A stretch of 9,442 nucleotides of DNA from Collinsella sp. CAG:166 (GCA_000434535.1 FR878617.1:1-9442); one strand, 5' to 3'. Positions 1-7,405 are shown, counted from the stretch's first letter. Numbers and translations: made by a program. Notes: generated by a model not told the origin, from the sequence alone.

Positions 1-1501
1 GCCCAGCTTTCTTATACCGAGCTGACGCGCTCGCTTATCCATAGCTTTATCGGCTCGAACCAGCCGCACCGCGCGCAGGTCGAGGCGCTCGATGCCCTGG
101 CCGATCACCAAAGTGTTCTGGCCGTTATGGGAACGGGGCGTGGCAAGTCGCTCATCTTCCATGTGCATGCCGCGCGTGAGGCGGTGCTTCGCGGGCGTGC
201 GAGCATCTTTGTCTATCCGCTGCGTGCGCTCGTTGCCGACCAGGCCTATCACCTCTCGTCGACGATGGCAGCGCTTGGCATTGGCGTTGGCGTGCTGACC
301 GGCGAGACCGTGGAGGCCGCACGCGATGACGCGTTCGCCGGTCTAGCTTCGGGCCGCACCGGTATCGTGCTCACGACGCCCGAGTTCCTGTCTATCCACC
401 GTGACCGCTTCGCGCGTTCGGGGCGCATCGGTTTTGTCGTTATTGATGAGGCTCATCATGCCGGCCTTGCCAAGGGCGGCGACCGCAGCGCCTATCTTGA
501 CATGCCCGATATCCTCAAAGCCCTGGGCGATCCGGTCGTTATGGCTGCGACGGCCACCGCGACGGCTCCGGTCGTGGCCGAGCTTGCCCGCATATTGCCG
601 ATCACCCGCACGGTGGTTGCCGATCACCCGCACGGTGGTCGACGAGACGGTGCGCGAGAACCTGCAGCTCGAGGACGACCGCGACCTTGCGGGCCGCGAG
701 AACCGTTTGGTGTCGATCGTGGCGACGGGGGAGAAGACCGTCATTTACGTCAATTCGCGCGACCAGTCCGTGGCGCTCGCCAAGACGTTGCGCAAGCGTG
801 TGCCCGATTGCGCAACCCATATCGCGTTCTATAACGCGGGGCTTGCGCGTTCCGATCGCCGTCGCGTGGAGGAAGCATTCCGAGACGGAAGCCTCAGCTG
901 CATCGTTTCGACCTCCGCCTTTGGCGAGGGTGTCAACCTGCCCGATATCCGCCATGTCGTGCTCTACCACATGCCGTTTGGCGCCATCGAGTTCAACCAG
1001 ATGAGCGGACGTGCCGGCCGCGATGGCCAGCCCGCCGTGATCCATCTGCTCTATTCGTCGCGCGACGCCCGCATTAACGAGCGCCTGCTCGACTGCTATG
1101 CGCCCGAGCGCGACGAACTCGTCACGCTCTACCGCGCGCTGCAGACCATGTGGCGCTCCAACCGCGGCAAGACCGGGGACGATTCCTTTAGCGCGAGCGA
1201 TATCGACATCGCGCAGATGTGCCTTGCCATCGATGCGCGCACGCCGGTCGACGAGCGCTCGGTGGAAAGCGGCTTGGGAATCTTCGAAGAGCTTGGTTTC
1301 TGTCGCGTTTCGGGGTTTGACGACACCCGTCGCATCGCGATGGCCGAAAACCCCGGCCGCGTGCAATTGAGCAGGTCGATTCGCTATTTGGAGGGCTTAC
1401 GCTCGCGCATGGAGTTCTCGGCTTTTCGGAGCTGGGCACTCGATTCGTGCGCTTCTGATATGCTAGCCAAAGTTAACCGCCCGATCGTTCCGCGGGCTTA
1501 G
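1..1501 (+). pseudogene. DEAD/DEAH-box (RecQ-like) helicase region, frameshifted, 5' end outside the window
   Basis: This is an ATP-dependent superfamily 2 DNA helicase, open from the first base in frame 1. Visible motifs are Walker A GTGRGKS (130-150), motif Ia YPLRALVADQ (214-243), Walker B DEAH (445-456) and motif III around MAATATATAP (541-570). After about position 618 the homologous reading moves to frame 2, with motif V STSAFGEGVNLPD (from 908) and motif VI QMSGRAGRDG (998-1027), ending at TAG 1499-1501. The shift coincides exactly with a 22-bp tandem duplication. As written, frame 1 runs into TAA at 832-834 and loses motifs IV-VI. Beyond the core lies a C-terminal region of about 150 residues ending in NRPIVPRA, with no RecQ-Ct or HRDC domain that I recognise. 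The style recalls the helicase half of long RecJ proteins in Coriobacteriia. That name is an inference because the upstream part is not visible. The stop lies 15 bases before the next gene. The frameshift could be a real mutation, a reversible slippage event or a sequencing error. Confidence 0.85.
595..639 (+). repeat. Perfect 22-bp tandem duplication inside the helicase gene
   Basis: Bases 596-617 and 618-639 are identical, and base 595 extends the 22-base periodicity by one. Twenty-two is not a multiple of three, so the extra copy shifts the frame by one base. Deleting one copy joins LPITRTVV directly to DETVRENLQL and gives one continuous helicase frame, which shows that the duplication is the cause of the frameshift. 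Confidence 0.97.
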
Positions 1502-1516
1502 GGGAAGGGGACCTCG

Positions 1517-3877
1517 ATGGATGCCGCAGCCCGTACCGCCCATGATTCCACCCTCCAGCCTTTTTCGGAGATGGAGCACTATAAGCATGCCGATGAGCTG
1601 CCGCCCGAGATTATGGCGGACAGCTACGACAAGCTGGAGCGTCTGTGCCTCAAATATATGAATGAGGACGACTTCTCTAAGGTGGAGCAGGCCTACTGCT
1701 TTGCCGCCGAGAAGCACTGCAACCAAAAGCGCCGCTCGGGCGAGATGTACATTAATCATCCCGTCGAGGTGGCCATCATTTTGGCCGATCTCAAGATGGA
1801 CTGCGATGTGGTGTGCGCTGCGCTGCTGCACGATACCGTCGAGGATACCGAGACCTCGCTTGCCGATGTTTCCGGCCTGTTTGGCGATACGGTGGCCGAA
1901 CTCGTCGATGGCGTGACCAAGCTCACCAACATCGAAGTCGACAGCATGGACGAGAAGCAGGCCCTCACGCTGCGCAAGATGTTCCTCGCCATGTCCAAGG
2001 ACATCCGCGTCATCATCGTTAAGCTTGCCGACCGTCTGCACAACATGCGTACGCTGGCTGCCCTTCGCGAAGATCGTCGCCTGTTTAAGGCGCGCGAGAC
2101 CATGGACGTGTACGCGCCCCTGGCCGACCGTCTGGGTATGAGCTCCATTAAATGGGAGCTCGAGGACCTGTCCTTCTTCTATCTTGAACCCGACGCCTAC
2201 CAACGCATCGCGCGCATGGTGGCGGAGTCGCGCGAGGTCCGCGAGCGCTATCTGACCGAGACCATCAAGACGCTCACCGACGAGCTCAGCCGCATTGGCC
2301 TGGAGGACTTCCAGATCAACGGCCGCTCCAAGCACTATTGGTCCATCTACCAAAAGATGAAGCGCAAGGGCAAGGAATTCTCCGAGATCTACGACCTGGT
2401 GGCGCTGCGCGTCATCACACATTCGGTGCGTGATTGCTACTCCACGCTCGGTGCGGTACATACGCTGTGGCACCCCATGCCCGGTCGTTTTAAAGACTAT
2501 ATCGCCATGCCCAAGGTCAATAACTACCAGTCGCTCCATACGACGGTTATCGGCCCCACGGCCCGCCCGCTCGAGATTCAGATTCGAACCTATGAGATGC
2601 ATGAGCAGGCCGAGTACGGCATTGCCGCCCACTGGCTCTATAAGAAGTCGGGCGGATCGTCTGCGTCTAAGACCAATGATGCCCAGCGGCTGGACGACCA
2701 GATTAACTGGCTCAAACATTCGCTCGATTGGGCTGCGTCTGATGAGATCACCGACGCCAAGGAATACCTGCATTCGCTGAAGGTCGACCTCTTCGATCAG
2801 GAGATCTTCGTCTTTACGCCCAAGGGCGAGGTCATGGCGCTTCGTGCCGGCTCCACGCCGCTCGACTTTGCCTACGCCGTTCACACCGAGGTGGGCAACC
2901 ACTGCGTCGGCGCTAAGATCAACGGTGCGGTGGCCCCGCTCACGCACGAGATCAAGACGGGCGATCGCGTTGAAATCCTGACCAACAAGAGTTCCAAGCC
3001 ATCGCGTGATTGGCTCAAGATCGTTAAGACGCCTTCCGCCAAGTCAAAGATCCGCCGTTACTTCGCTGCCGCGACCAAAGACGATGACGCTGCTGCCGGC
3101 CGCGATATACTGGCCAAGGACCTGCGCAAGCGCGGGTATGGCATCTCTACGCCGCGATCCACGCGTGCGCTCAACGCCGTGGCGGAGCAGTTGAACTTCA
3201 AGCAGCTCGAGGACCTGTTTGCCGCCGTGGGCGCCGGCAAGGTTGCCCCGCGCGCCGTGGGTAACAAGGTCGAGCAGATTTTGGACCCCAAGCCCGAGGA
3301 GCAGCTCACCAAGGCCGAGGCTATCGCCGAGGTCGTGAAACAGCCGGCCCGAGGCTCCAACCGAAAGCCGCAAAAGCGCGGCAAGAGCGCCAGCAACGGC
3401 ATTATCGTCAAGGGCGAGAGCAACAGCGGCCTGCTGGTCCGTCTGGCACATTGCTGCAATCCGGTGACGGGCGACGATATCGTCGGCTTCATCACGCGCG
3501 GTCGTGGCGTTTCGGTGCATCGCGCCAACTGCCCCAACGTCAAGGGTCTTATGGAGCATCCCGAGCGCATGATTGAAGTGGAGTGGGACGGCGCTGCCGA
3601 CACCCTCTTCCAGGTCGAGATCGTGGTCGAGTGCCTGGACCGCATGGGCCTGCTCAAGGATGTCACTATTGCCATTGGCGATGCGGGCGGCAATATCCTT
3701 TCTGCCGCCACGTCGACCAACCGCGAGGGTATTGCAACCCTGCGCTTTATGGTCGAGATCTCGGACGCGAGTGGTCTGGATCCGCTGCTGGCCTCTATCA
3801 GCAGCGTTGACTCGGTCTACGACGCGCGCCGCCTGATGCCCGGCGAGGGTGGAGCCCAGCTTAAGCGCCGCGTTTAG
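1517..3877 (+). CDS. rel: Bifunctional (p)ppGpp synthetase/hydrolase (Rel/SpoT, long RSH)
   Basis: This cytoplasmic ribosome-associated enzyme makes (p)ppGpp from ATP and GTP/GDP and also hydrolyses it, controlling the stringent response. The 786 residues match a full-length RSH. The HD hydrolase domain spans about residues 45-200, with H81 in YINHPVE, the H105-D106 pair in LLHDTVEDT, and D172 in LADRLHNM. The synthetase domain (about 240-375) has RFKDYIAMPK (324-333), YQSLHTTV and EIQIRT with E353. The TGS domain lies near 428-490. A zinc-finger-like segment has C646-C647, H668 and C672, and a C-terminal ACT domain covers about 698-773. Both catalytic centres look intact. The RFKD form, rather than the RelA ExDD form, is typical of bifunctional Rel enzymes. 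The ATG at 1517 follows a purine-rich Shine-Dalgarno GGGGAAGGGGA (1501-1511) that overlaps the helicase stop, so the two genes may be cotranscribed. A -10-like TATGCT sits at 1459-1464 but lacks a convincing -35. The following hydrolase gene is a common neighbour of rel in Gram-positive bacteria. Confidence 0.97.
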   Translation: MDAAARTAHDSTLQPFSEMEHYKHADELPPEIMADSYDKLERLCLKYMNEDDFSKVEQAYCFAAEKHCNQKRRSGEMYINHPVEVAIILADLKMDCDVVCAALLHDTVEDTETSLADVSGLFGDTVAELVDGVTKLTNIEVDSMDEKQALTLRKMFLAMSKDIRVIIVKLADRLHNMRTLAALREDRRLFKARETMDVYAPLADRLGMSSIKWELEDLSFFYLEPDAYQRIARMVAESREVRERYLTETIKTLTDELSRIGLEDFQINGRSKHYWSIYQKMKRKGKEFSEIYDLVALRVITHSVRDCYSTLGAVHTLWHPMPGRFKDYIAMPKVNNYQSLHTTVIGPTARPLEIQIRTYEMHEQAEYGIAAHWLYKKSGGSSASKTNDAQRLDDQINWLKHSLDWAASDEITDAKEYLHSLKVDLFDQEIFVFTPKGEVMALRAGSTPLDFAYAVHTEVGNHCVGAKINGAVAPLTHEIKTGDRVEILTNKSSKPSRDWLKIVKTPSAKSKIRRYFAAATKDDDAAAGRDILAKDLRKRGYGISTPRSTRALNAVAEQLNFKQLEDLFAAVGAGKVAPRAVGNKVEQILDPKPEEQLTKAEAIAEVVKQPARGSNRKPQKRGKSASNGIIVKGESNSGLLVRLAHCCNPVTGDDIVGFITRGRGVSVHRANCPNVKGLMEHPERMIEVEWDGAADTLFQVEIVVECLDRMGLLKDVTIAIGDAGGNILSAATSTNREGIATLRFMVEISDASGLDPLLASISSVDSVYDARRLMPGEGGAQLKRRV

Positions 3878-3888
3878 TCGCGACGAAC

Positions 3889-3941
3889 GTGTCACATTAT
3901 TGATATTCGCTACACTCGAGGCATCGTTTGATGCCGCGAGT
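3889..3941 (+). promoter_or_regulatory. Candidate promoter and overlapping hairpin between rel and the hydrolase gene
   Basis: A weak -35 GTGTCA (3889-3894) and a -10 TACACT (3911-3916), 16 bp apart, could start transcription of the hydrolase gene. Overlapping the -10 is a stem: ACTCG and GGCATC (3914-3918, 3920-3925), loop GTTT, then GATGCC and CGAGT (3930-3935, 3937-3941), with one A/G mismatch. No T-run follows, so it is not a normal terminator. It could be an operator, or a stem in a read-through rel transcript. Confidence 0.4.
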
Positions 3942-3961
3942 TCTATAGAGGGGAGAGGGAC

Positions 3962-4645
3962 ATGAGTGCTGTGTCCTTGGATGTAACTCCCAAGGGATCG
4001 GTCGAGATCGAGACGCTCGTAAACGGTCCCATTCAGACCAATAGCTATGCTGTTATTTCGGACAATGAGTGCGTGATTATCGACCCCGCATGGGAAGGCG
4101 AGCGCTTGGTGGAGCATGTTCGAGCCGAACATCCCGGCGTACGCGTGCTTGGCGCCGCATGCACTCATGGCCATGCCGATCATGTTGGTGGTGTTGCCGG
4201 CGTGCGAACCACCGTTGGCGAGGGCTGCCAGTATGAGCTGTGTGCCAAGGATGTGGCGGTGCCGCATGCGAACATCGAGGAACAGCGAGCTATGTGGGGC
4301 ATTGAGACGCCTGACCCCGGGGAGCCGACGCGCCTGCTCGCCGAAGGCGATGCTATCGAGGTGGGCGATATCTGCCTGCAGGTGATCGAGACGCCAGGGC
4401 ATACGCCGGGCGGGATCGTCTTGTTTGCTGCCACCGAGCAGGGGAACATTGCCTTTGTGGGCGACACACTATTCCCGGGCAGCCACGGCCGCACCGATCT
4501 TTCTGGAGGAGACGAGGCGGCGATTCTGCGCTCGCTCTCCAAGCTCGCCCGGCTTCTCCCGCCCGATACCGTTTGCCTAGCCGGGCATGGCGATTCGACC
4601 ACCATGGCACGCGAGCTCATGCAGAACCCTTTCATGCAGGTGTAG
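3962..4645 (+). CDS. Metallo-beta-lactamase-fold hydrolase (glyoxalase II / YcbL-like)
   Basis: This 227-residue soluble protein has the full set of metal ligands of the glyoxalase II branch: THGHADH with H69, H71, D73 and H74, then H147 in TPGHTPGG, D168 in GDTLF, and H209 in AGHG. The fold binds two metal ions, usually zinc, and hydrolyses thioesters such as S-lactoylglutathione or related acyl-thiols. The true substrate cannot be read from sequence, and the short length without the glyoxalase II C-terminal helical domain fits YcbL-like members. There is no signal peptide or membrane segment. The ATG at 3962 is preceded by a strong purine-rich ribosome binding site (GGGGAGAGGGA, 3950-3960), though it ends unusually close to the ATG. 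The gene lies 84 bases after rel in the same direction, an arrangement seen in many Gram-positive bacteria. It may use rel read-through as well as its own weak promoter. Confidence 0.9.
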   Translation: MSAVSLDVTPKGSVEIETLVNGPIQTNSYAVISDNECVIIDPAWEGERLVEHVRAEHPGVRVLGAACTHGHADHVGGVAGVRTTVGEGCQYELCAKDVAVPHANIEEQRAMWGIETPDPGEPTRLLAEGDAIEVGDICLQVIETPGHTPGGIVLFAATEQGNIAFVGDTLFPGSHGRTDLSGGDEAAILRSLSKLARLLPPDTVCLAGHGDSTTMARELMQNPFMQV

Positions 4646-4698
4646 CTTTATAGTCAGCTTCTAAAGCACGAGAAGCGTCCAAACGTCAAGCTATTTTT
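4643..4698 (+). terminator. Candidate two-tier intrinsic terminator after the hydrolase gene
   Basis: The outer stem TAGCTT (4643-4648, including the stop codon) pairs with AAGCTA (4688-4693). The inner stem GCTTCT (4657-4662) pairs with AGAAGC (4671-4676). A run of five T follows directly (4694-4698). The outer stem is only 6 bp and the inner loop is large, so efficiency is uncertain. Confidence 0.5.
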
Positions 4699-4737
4699 CC
4701 CCAACGGGTCAATTTCGTAGGGCAAACGGTCAAAAAA

Positions 4738-4799
4738 GTCTGTTTAGACGATATTCGTGAACAAACGAACGTTTATGCCGCGGTATGCCGTGGTAAAAT
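4738..4799 (+). promoter_or_regulatory. Promoter of the aldolase gene with candidate operator repeats
   Basis: An extended -10 TGGTAAAAT (TG at 4791-4792, TAAAAT at 4794-4799) lies 40 bases before the aldolase start. The best -35 is poor (TTTATG, 4772-4777). Three symmetric or repeated elements crowd the site: GTCTgtttAGAC (4738-4749), TTCGT-6-ACGAA (4754-4769), and a tandem pair TATGCCGCGG/TATGCCGTGG (4774-4783, 4784-4793) filling the -35 to -10 spacer. The weak -35, strong extended -10 and spacer repeats are what an activator- or repressor-controlled promoter might show. The regulator is unknown. Confidence 0.6.
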
Positions 4800-4839
4800 C
4801 ACAGGCGTTATCGGAGCAACCTTACAGGAGGTTTCTTTT

Positions 4840-5706
4840 ATGCTCGTCAACGCAGCAGACATGCTCAAGAAGGCCGAGGCCGGCAAGTACGCTCTCGGTG
4901 CCTTCAACACCAACAACCTCGAGTGGACCCTGGCTATTCTCCAGGCCGCCGAGGAGGCCAAGTCTCCGCTGATCCTTCAGTGCACCGCTGGTGCCGCTAA
5001 GTGGATGGGCGGTTTCAAGGTCTGCGCCGACATGGTCAAGGCTGCCGTCGAGGCCACGGGCGTTACCGTTCCCGTCGCCCTTCACCTCGATCACGGTTCT
5101 TACGAGGACTGCTTCAAGTGCATCGAGGCCGGCTTCACGTCCATCATGTATGACGGCTCTCACGAGGAGACCTTCCAGCTTAACCTCGACCGCACCAAGG
5201 AGCTCGTTGAGCTTGCCCACTCCAAGGGCATGTCCATCGAGGCCGAGGTCGGCGGCATCGGCGGCACCGAGGACGGCGTGACCTCCAACGGCGAGCTCGC
5301 TGACCCCGCTGAGTGCAAGCAGATTGCTGACCTGGGCGTCGACTTCCTCGCCTGCGGCATCGGCAACATCCACGGCGTGTATCCCGCCGACTGGGCTGGC
5401 CTTTCCTTCGAGCGTCTGGGCGAGATCAAGGCTCAGACCGGCGACCTGCCCCTCGTTCTGCACGGTGGTACCGGCATCCCCGAGGATCAGATCAAGAAGG
5501 CCATCTCCCTGGGCATCTCCAAGATCAACGTCAACACCGACCTGCAGCTCGTCTTCGCCAAGGGCGTCCGCGAGTACATCGAGGCTGGCAAGGATCAGCA
5601 GGGCAAGGGCTTTGACCCCCGCAAGCTCCTCAAGCCTGGTCGCGACAACATCGTTGCTCGCACCAAGGAGCTCATGGAGGAGTTTGGCTCCGTCAACAAG
5701 GCGTAA
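4840..5706 (+). CDS. fba: Class II fructose-bisphosphate aldolase
   Basis: The enzyme reversibly cleaves fructose 1,6-bisphosphate to glyceraldehyde 3-phosphate and dihydroxyacetone phosphate in glycolysis and gluconeogenesis, using a divalent metal, usually zinc. The 288 residues span the normal length of the class II family. Visible signatures are LHLDHG with D84 and H85, EAEVGGIGG near 134-142, GNIHG with H178, HGGTGIP with H208, and NVNTD (230-234). H85, H178 and H208 are the expected metal ligands. The close relatives GatY/KbaY act on tagatose 1,6-bisphosphate, so that substrate cannot be fully excluded, but there are no neighbouring galactitol or tagatose genes. A near-perfect Shine-Dalgarno AGGAGG (4826-4833 region) precedes the ATG by seven or so bases. 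Codon use is strongly biased to GAG, AAG, GGC and ATC, as expected for a highly expressed gene. The gene stands alone, with its own promoter upstream and a long terminator hairpin downstream. Confidence 0.95.
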   Translation: MLVNAADMLKKAEAGKYALGAFNTNNLEWTLAILQAAEEAKSPLILQCTAGAAKWMGGFKVCADMVKAAVEATGVTVPVALHLDHGSYEDCFKCIEAGFTSIMYDGSHEETFQLNLDRTKELVELAHSKGMSIEAEVGGIGGTEDGVTSNGELADPAECKQIADLGVDFLACGIGNIHGVYPADWAGLSFERLGEIKAQTGDLPLVLHGGTGIPEDQIKKAISLGISKINVNTDLQLVFAKGVREYIEAGKDQQGKGFDPRKLLKPGRDNIVARTKELMEEFGSVNKA

Positions 5707-5726
5707 GCGTCGCTAAACTTCCCGCC

Positions 5727-5825
5727 GGAAGCCCCGTCCCCCTACACTGTTTCCTTTGCGCTCACCTGGCTTCGCCAGAAGTCGCGCCAAGGAAACAGTT
5801 CCGGGGGATGGGGCTTCCTTTGTTT
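5727..5825 (+). terminator. Very long terminator hairpin after fba
   Basis: GGAAGCCCC (5727-5735) pairs with GGGGCTTCC (5810-5818). One G·T pair then leads into TCCCCC/GGGGGA (5737-5742, 5803-5808). A small internal loop is followed by CTGTTTCCTT/AAGGAAACAG (5747-5756, 5789-5798), then GCGC/GCGC (5758-5761, 5784-5787) and an apical CTGGC-TTC-GCCAG (5766-5778). TTTGTTT follows (5819-5825). The whole structure is about 92 nt and nearly symmetric, far longer than a usual terminator. Confidence 0.85.
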
Positions 5826-5882
5826 AACGCCGCAGGGTTACTGGGCTGAATTTATTTATTGACTACCGTTCGGCGGCGTTGA
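5824..5882. repeat. Widely spaced inverted repeat in the fba-transglutaminase gap
   Basis: AACGCCGC (5826-5833) and GCGGCGTT (5873-5880) are perfect 8-bp inverted arms around a 39-bp segment that is AT-rich in its middle (TTTATTTATT, 5851-5860). One wobble and one more pair extend each arm outward. The role is unknown. Confidence 0.45.
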
Positions 5883-5883
5883 T

Positions 5884-5922
5884 GGCTCCCTTGTTGGGGC
5901 TTTCTTTTTATCTCGCTACAAT
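5884..5922 (+). promoter_or_regulatory. Promoter of the transglutaminase-like gene, overlapping a weak terminator
   Basis: The -10 TACAAT (5917-5922) is close to consensus and lies 17 bp after TTGGGG (5894-5899), placing the transcript start near 5929 and giving a leader of about 29 nt. The -35 overlaps a small stem, GGCTCC/GGGGCT-type (5884-5889 with 5896-5901, one or two G·T pairs). A T-rich tract TTTCTTTTT (5901-5909) follows, and could serve as a back-up terminator for fba. Confidence 0.6.
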
Positions 5923-5957
5923 GGGCTTCAAGCGTTCTAGTGACTTGGAGTTTTGGT

Positions 5958-7391
5958 ATGGCTGTTATTGATGTGCTGCCTTCGGATGGGAAGGTTATTG
6001 GCGAGGGTCCTGTTGGTTGCTCTGTTGATGTTTGCTGTGATGACTTTCGTCATCTCGATATTGGACTGCCGCCTGAGATTCTTCGTCTCAAGGATGCCGG
6101 GTATTTGACGCAGGCTGTTGCTGCTTGCGATCGCCTTCTGGAGCAGAACCCTGAGCCTTCGCTGGCTGCTTGTGTTCGTGCCGAGCGGTATCGCATGCTC
6201 GAGACGCCGCTTCATTTTTCGGTGTCGCGCGATCAGGCTATTGCGATGATTCGCGAGGAGTGGCCAGAGTTTACCGAAGAGCAGCTTGACGACCTGATCA
6301 ATCGTAAGCGTATTGACTGGCGCTTTATCGATGGCGAGCTGTTCGTTCTCGACAACTTCCTCGATTCGCTTCGCGTGTACCCCAAGGAGGTTCCGGGCCT
6401 GCGTCCCGATTCTGCGGACGGCATCGCGCTGCGTAACCAGATGCTCAGGGAGATGGAGTCGCAAAACGGGTTGGCTCGCGTCATCACGCTTAAGGCATCC
6501 GTGTCTGTCCCTGGAGCTCTGGAGGGAGAGGCTGTTCGCGCGTGGCTACCCGTTGCTGCCGCCTGTCGTCAACAGTCTCAAATCGAGGTTCTCGATATGA
6601 CGTCGGGGGGTACCGTTGCCCCTGAAAACGTTTCGGCTCGCGCTGCCTCTTGGACATCTTCGACTGAACATTCATTCTCGGTGACCTATCGCTATCACGT
6701 CGATGCCGCCTATTGCGATATCTATGGTGGCGCGCTCCCATCGCATCCCTGTATGGACGCGCCACTGCCCGAGGACACCTCCGAGGACCGTCCGCACATT
6801 GCGTTCACGCCGTACATGCGACAGTTGACGGAGCGTGTTATTGACGGTCTCGAGAATCCGCTCGATCGCGCTCGTGCTATCTATGATTACCTGACACAGC
6901 ATATTGACTATCGCTATCAGCCACCGTACCTGCTTTTGGGCTCCATCGCCGATGACTGTGCACACTCGCTCCGCGGCGATTGCGGCGTTATGGCGCTCAC
7001 GTTTATCACCATGTGCCGCATCGCGGGCGTGCCCGCCCGCTGGCAGAGTGGCCTGTATGTTGCGCCTGATTCGGTGGGGCCGCACGACTGGGCAGAGTTC
7101 TATACGCCGCAAACCGGGTGGCTCAACGCCGACGTGTCATTTGGATCTTCTGCTCGCAGGATGGGCGAGGAGTGGCGCCGCCGTCACTACTTTGGCAATC
7201 TCGATCCGTGGCGTATGGTGGCCAACAATCGATTCCAGGCTGAGTTTGTGCCTGCTTTCGACGGCATGCGTGAGGACCCCTATGACAACCAGATGGGCGA
7301 GGCCTCGGTTGACGGACGTGGATGTCGTAAGCGGGAGATGTTGCGCAAGGTTGAGCTTATCAAAATGCTCGAAGTTCCATTTTCGGACTAA
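5958..7391 (+). CDS. Cytoplasmic transglutaminase-like domain protein
   Basis: This is a 477-residue protein with a transglutaminase-like (papain-like fold) core in the C-terminal half. The catalytic triad is visible as C342 in RGDCGVMAL, H376 in GPHDWAEFY, and D392 in LNADVSFG. The family includes proteases and peptidases as well as crosslinkers, so the reaction cannot be named. The N-terminal part (about 1-170) is helical and rich in charged residues, ending with RIDWRFIDGELFVLDNFLDSL. A segment of this kind precedes the core in many gut Firmicutes and Actinobacteria relatives, from memory. A beta-rich middle region (about 175-250) follows. No signal peptide or membrane segment is visible, which suggests an intracellular role. 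I chose ATG 5958 because GGAG (5947-5950) lies seven bases upstream. A GTG at 5940 is open in frame but would place that GGAG inside the gene. The 5' half uses more GTT, GCT and ATT codons than the neighbours. The gene is monocistronic, between its own promoter and the tRNA promoter. Confidence 0.85.
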   Translation: MAVIDVLPSDGKVIGEGPVGCSVDVCCDDFRHLDIGLPPEILRLKDAGYLTQAVAACDRLLEQNPEPSLAACVRAERYRMLETPLHFSVSRDQAIAMIREEWPEFTEEQLDDLINRKRIDWRFIDGELFVLDNFLDSLRVYPKEVPGLRPDSADGIALRNQMLREMESQNGLARVITLKASVSVPGALEGEAVRAWLPVAAACRQQSQIEVLDMTSGGTVAPENVSARAASWTSSTEHSFSVTYRYHVDAAYCDIYGGALPSHPCMDAPLPEDTSEDRPHIAFTPYMRQLTERVIDGLENPLDRARAIYDYLTQHIDYRYQPPYLLLGSIADDCAHSLRGDCGVMALTFITMCRIAGVPARWQSGLYVAPDSVGPHDWAEFYTPQTGWLNADVSFGSSARRMGEEWRRRHYFGNLDPWRMVANNRFQAEFVPAFDGMREDPYDNQMGEASVDGRGCRKREMLRKVELIKMLEVPFSD

Positions 7392-7405
7392 TCAACAGAA
7401 AGCTG

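Noticed and set aside
602..1366. 254-codon minus-strand frame opposite the helicase
   Set aside because: The plus strand carries helicase motifs V and VI in this interval, so this is a shadow.
401..1501. A separate gene starting at GTG 401 in frame 2
   Set aside because: The part before 640 is out of frame with the helicase and looks non-coding. The true continuity is with frame 1 across the 22-bp duplication.
1463..2947. 494-codon open frame on the minus strand
   Set aside because: It lies entirely against rel, whose domains and catalytic residues are all intact. Long antisense frames are common in GC-rich genes with strong third-position bias.
3044..4402. 452-codon open frame on the minus strand
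   Set aside because: It spans the end of rel and much of the hydrolase gene in antisense and shows no recognisable domain.
5940..5957. GTG start for the transglutaminase-like gene
   Set aside because: The Shine-Dalgarno GGAG at 5947-5950 fits ATG 5958 and would be inside the gene if GTG were used.
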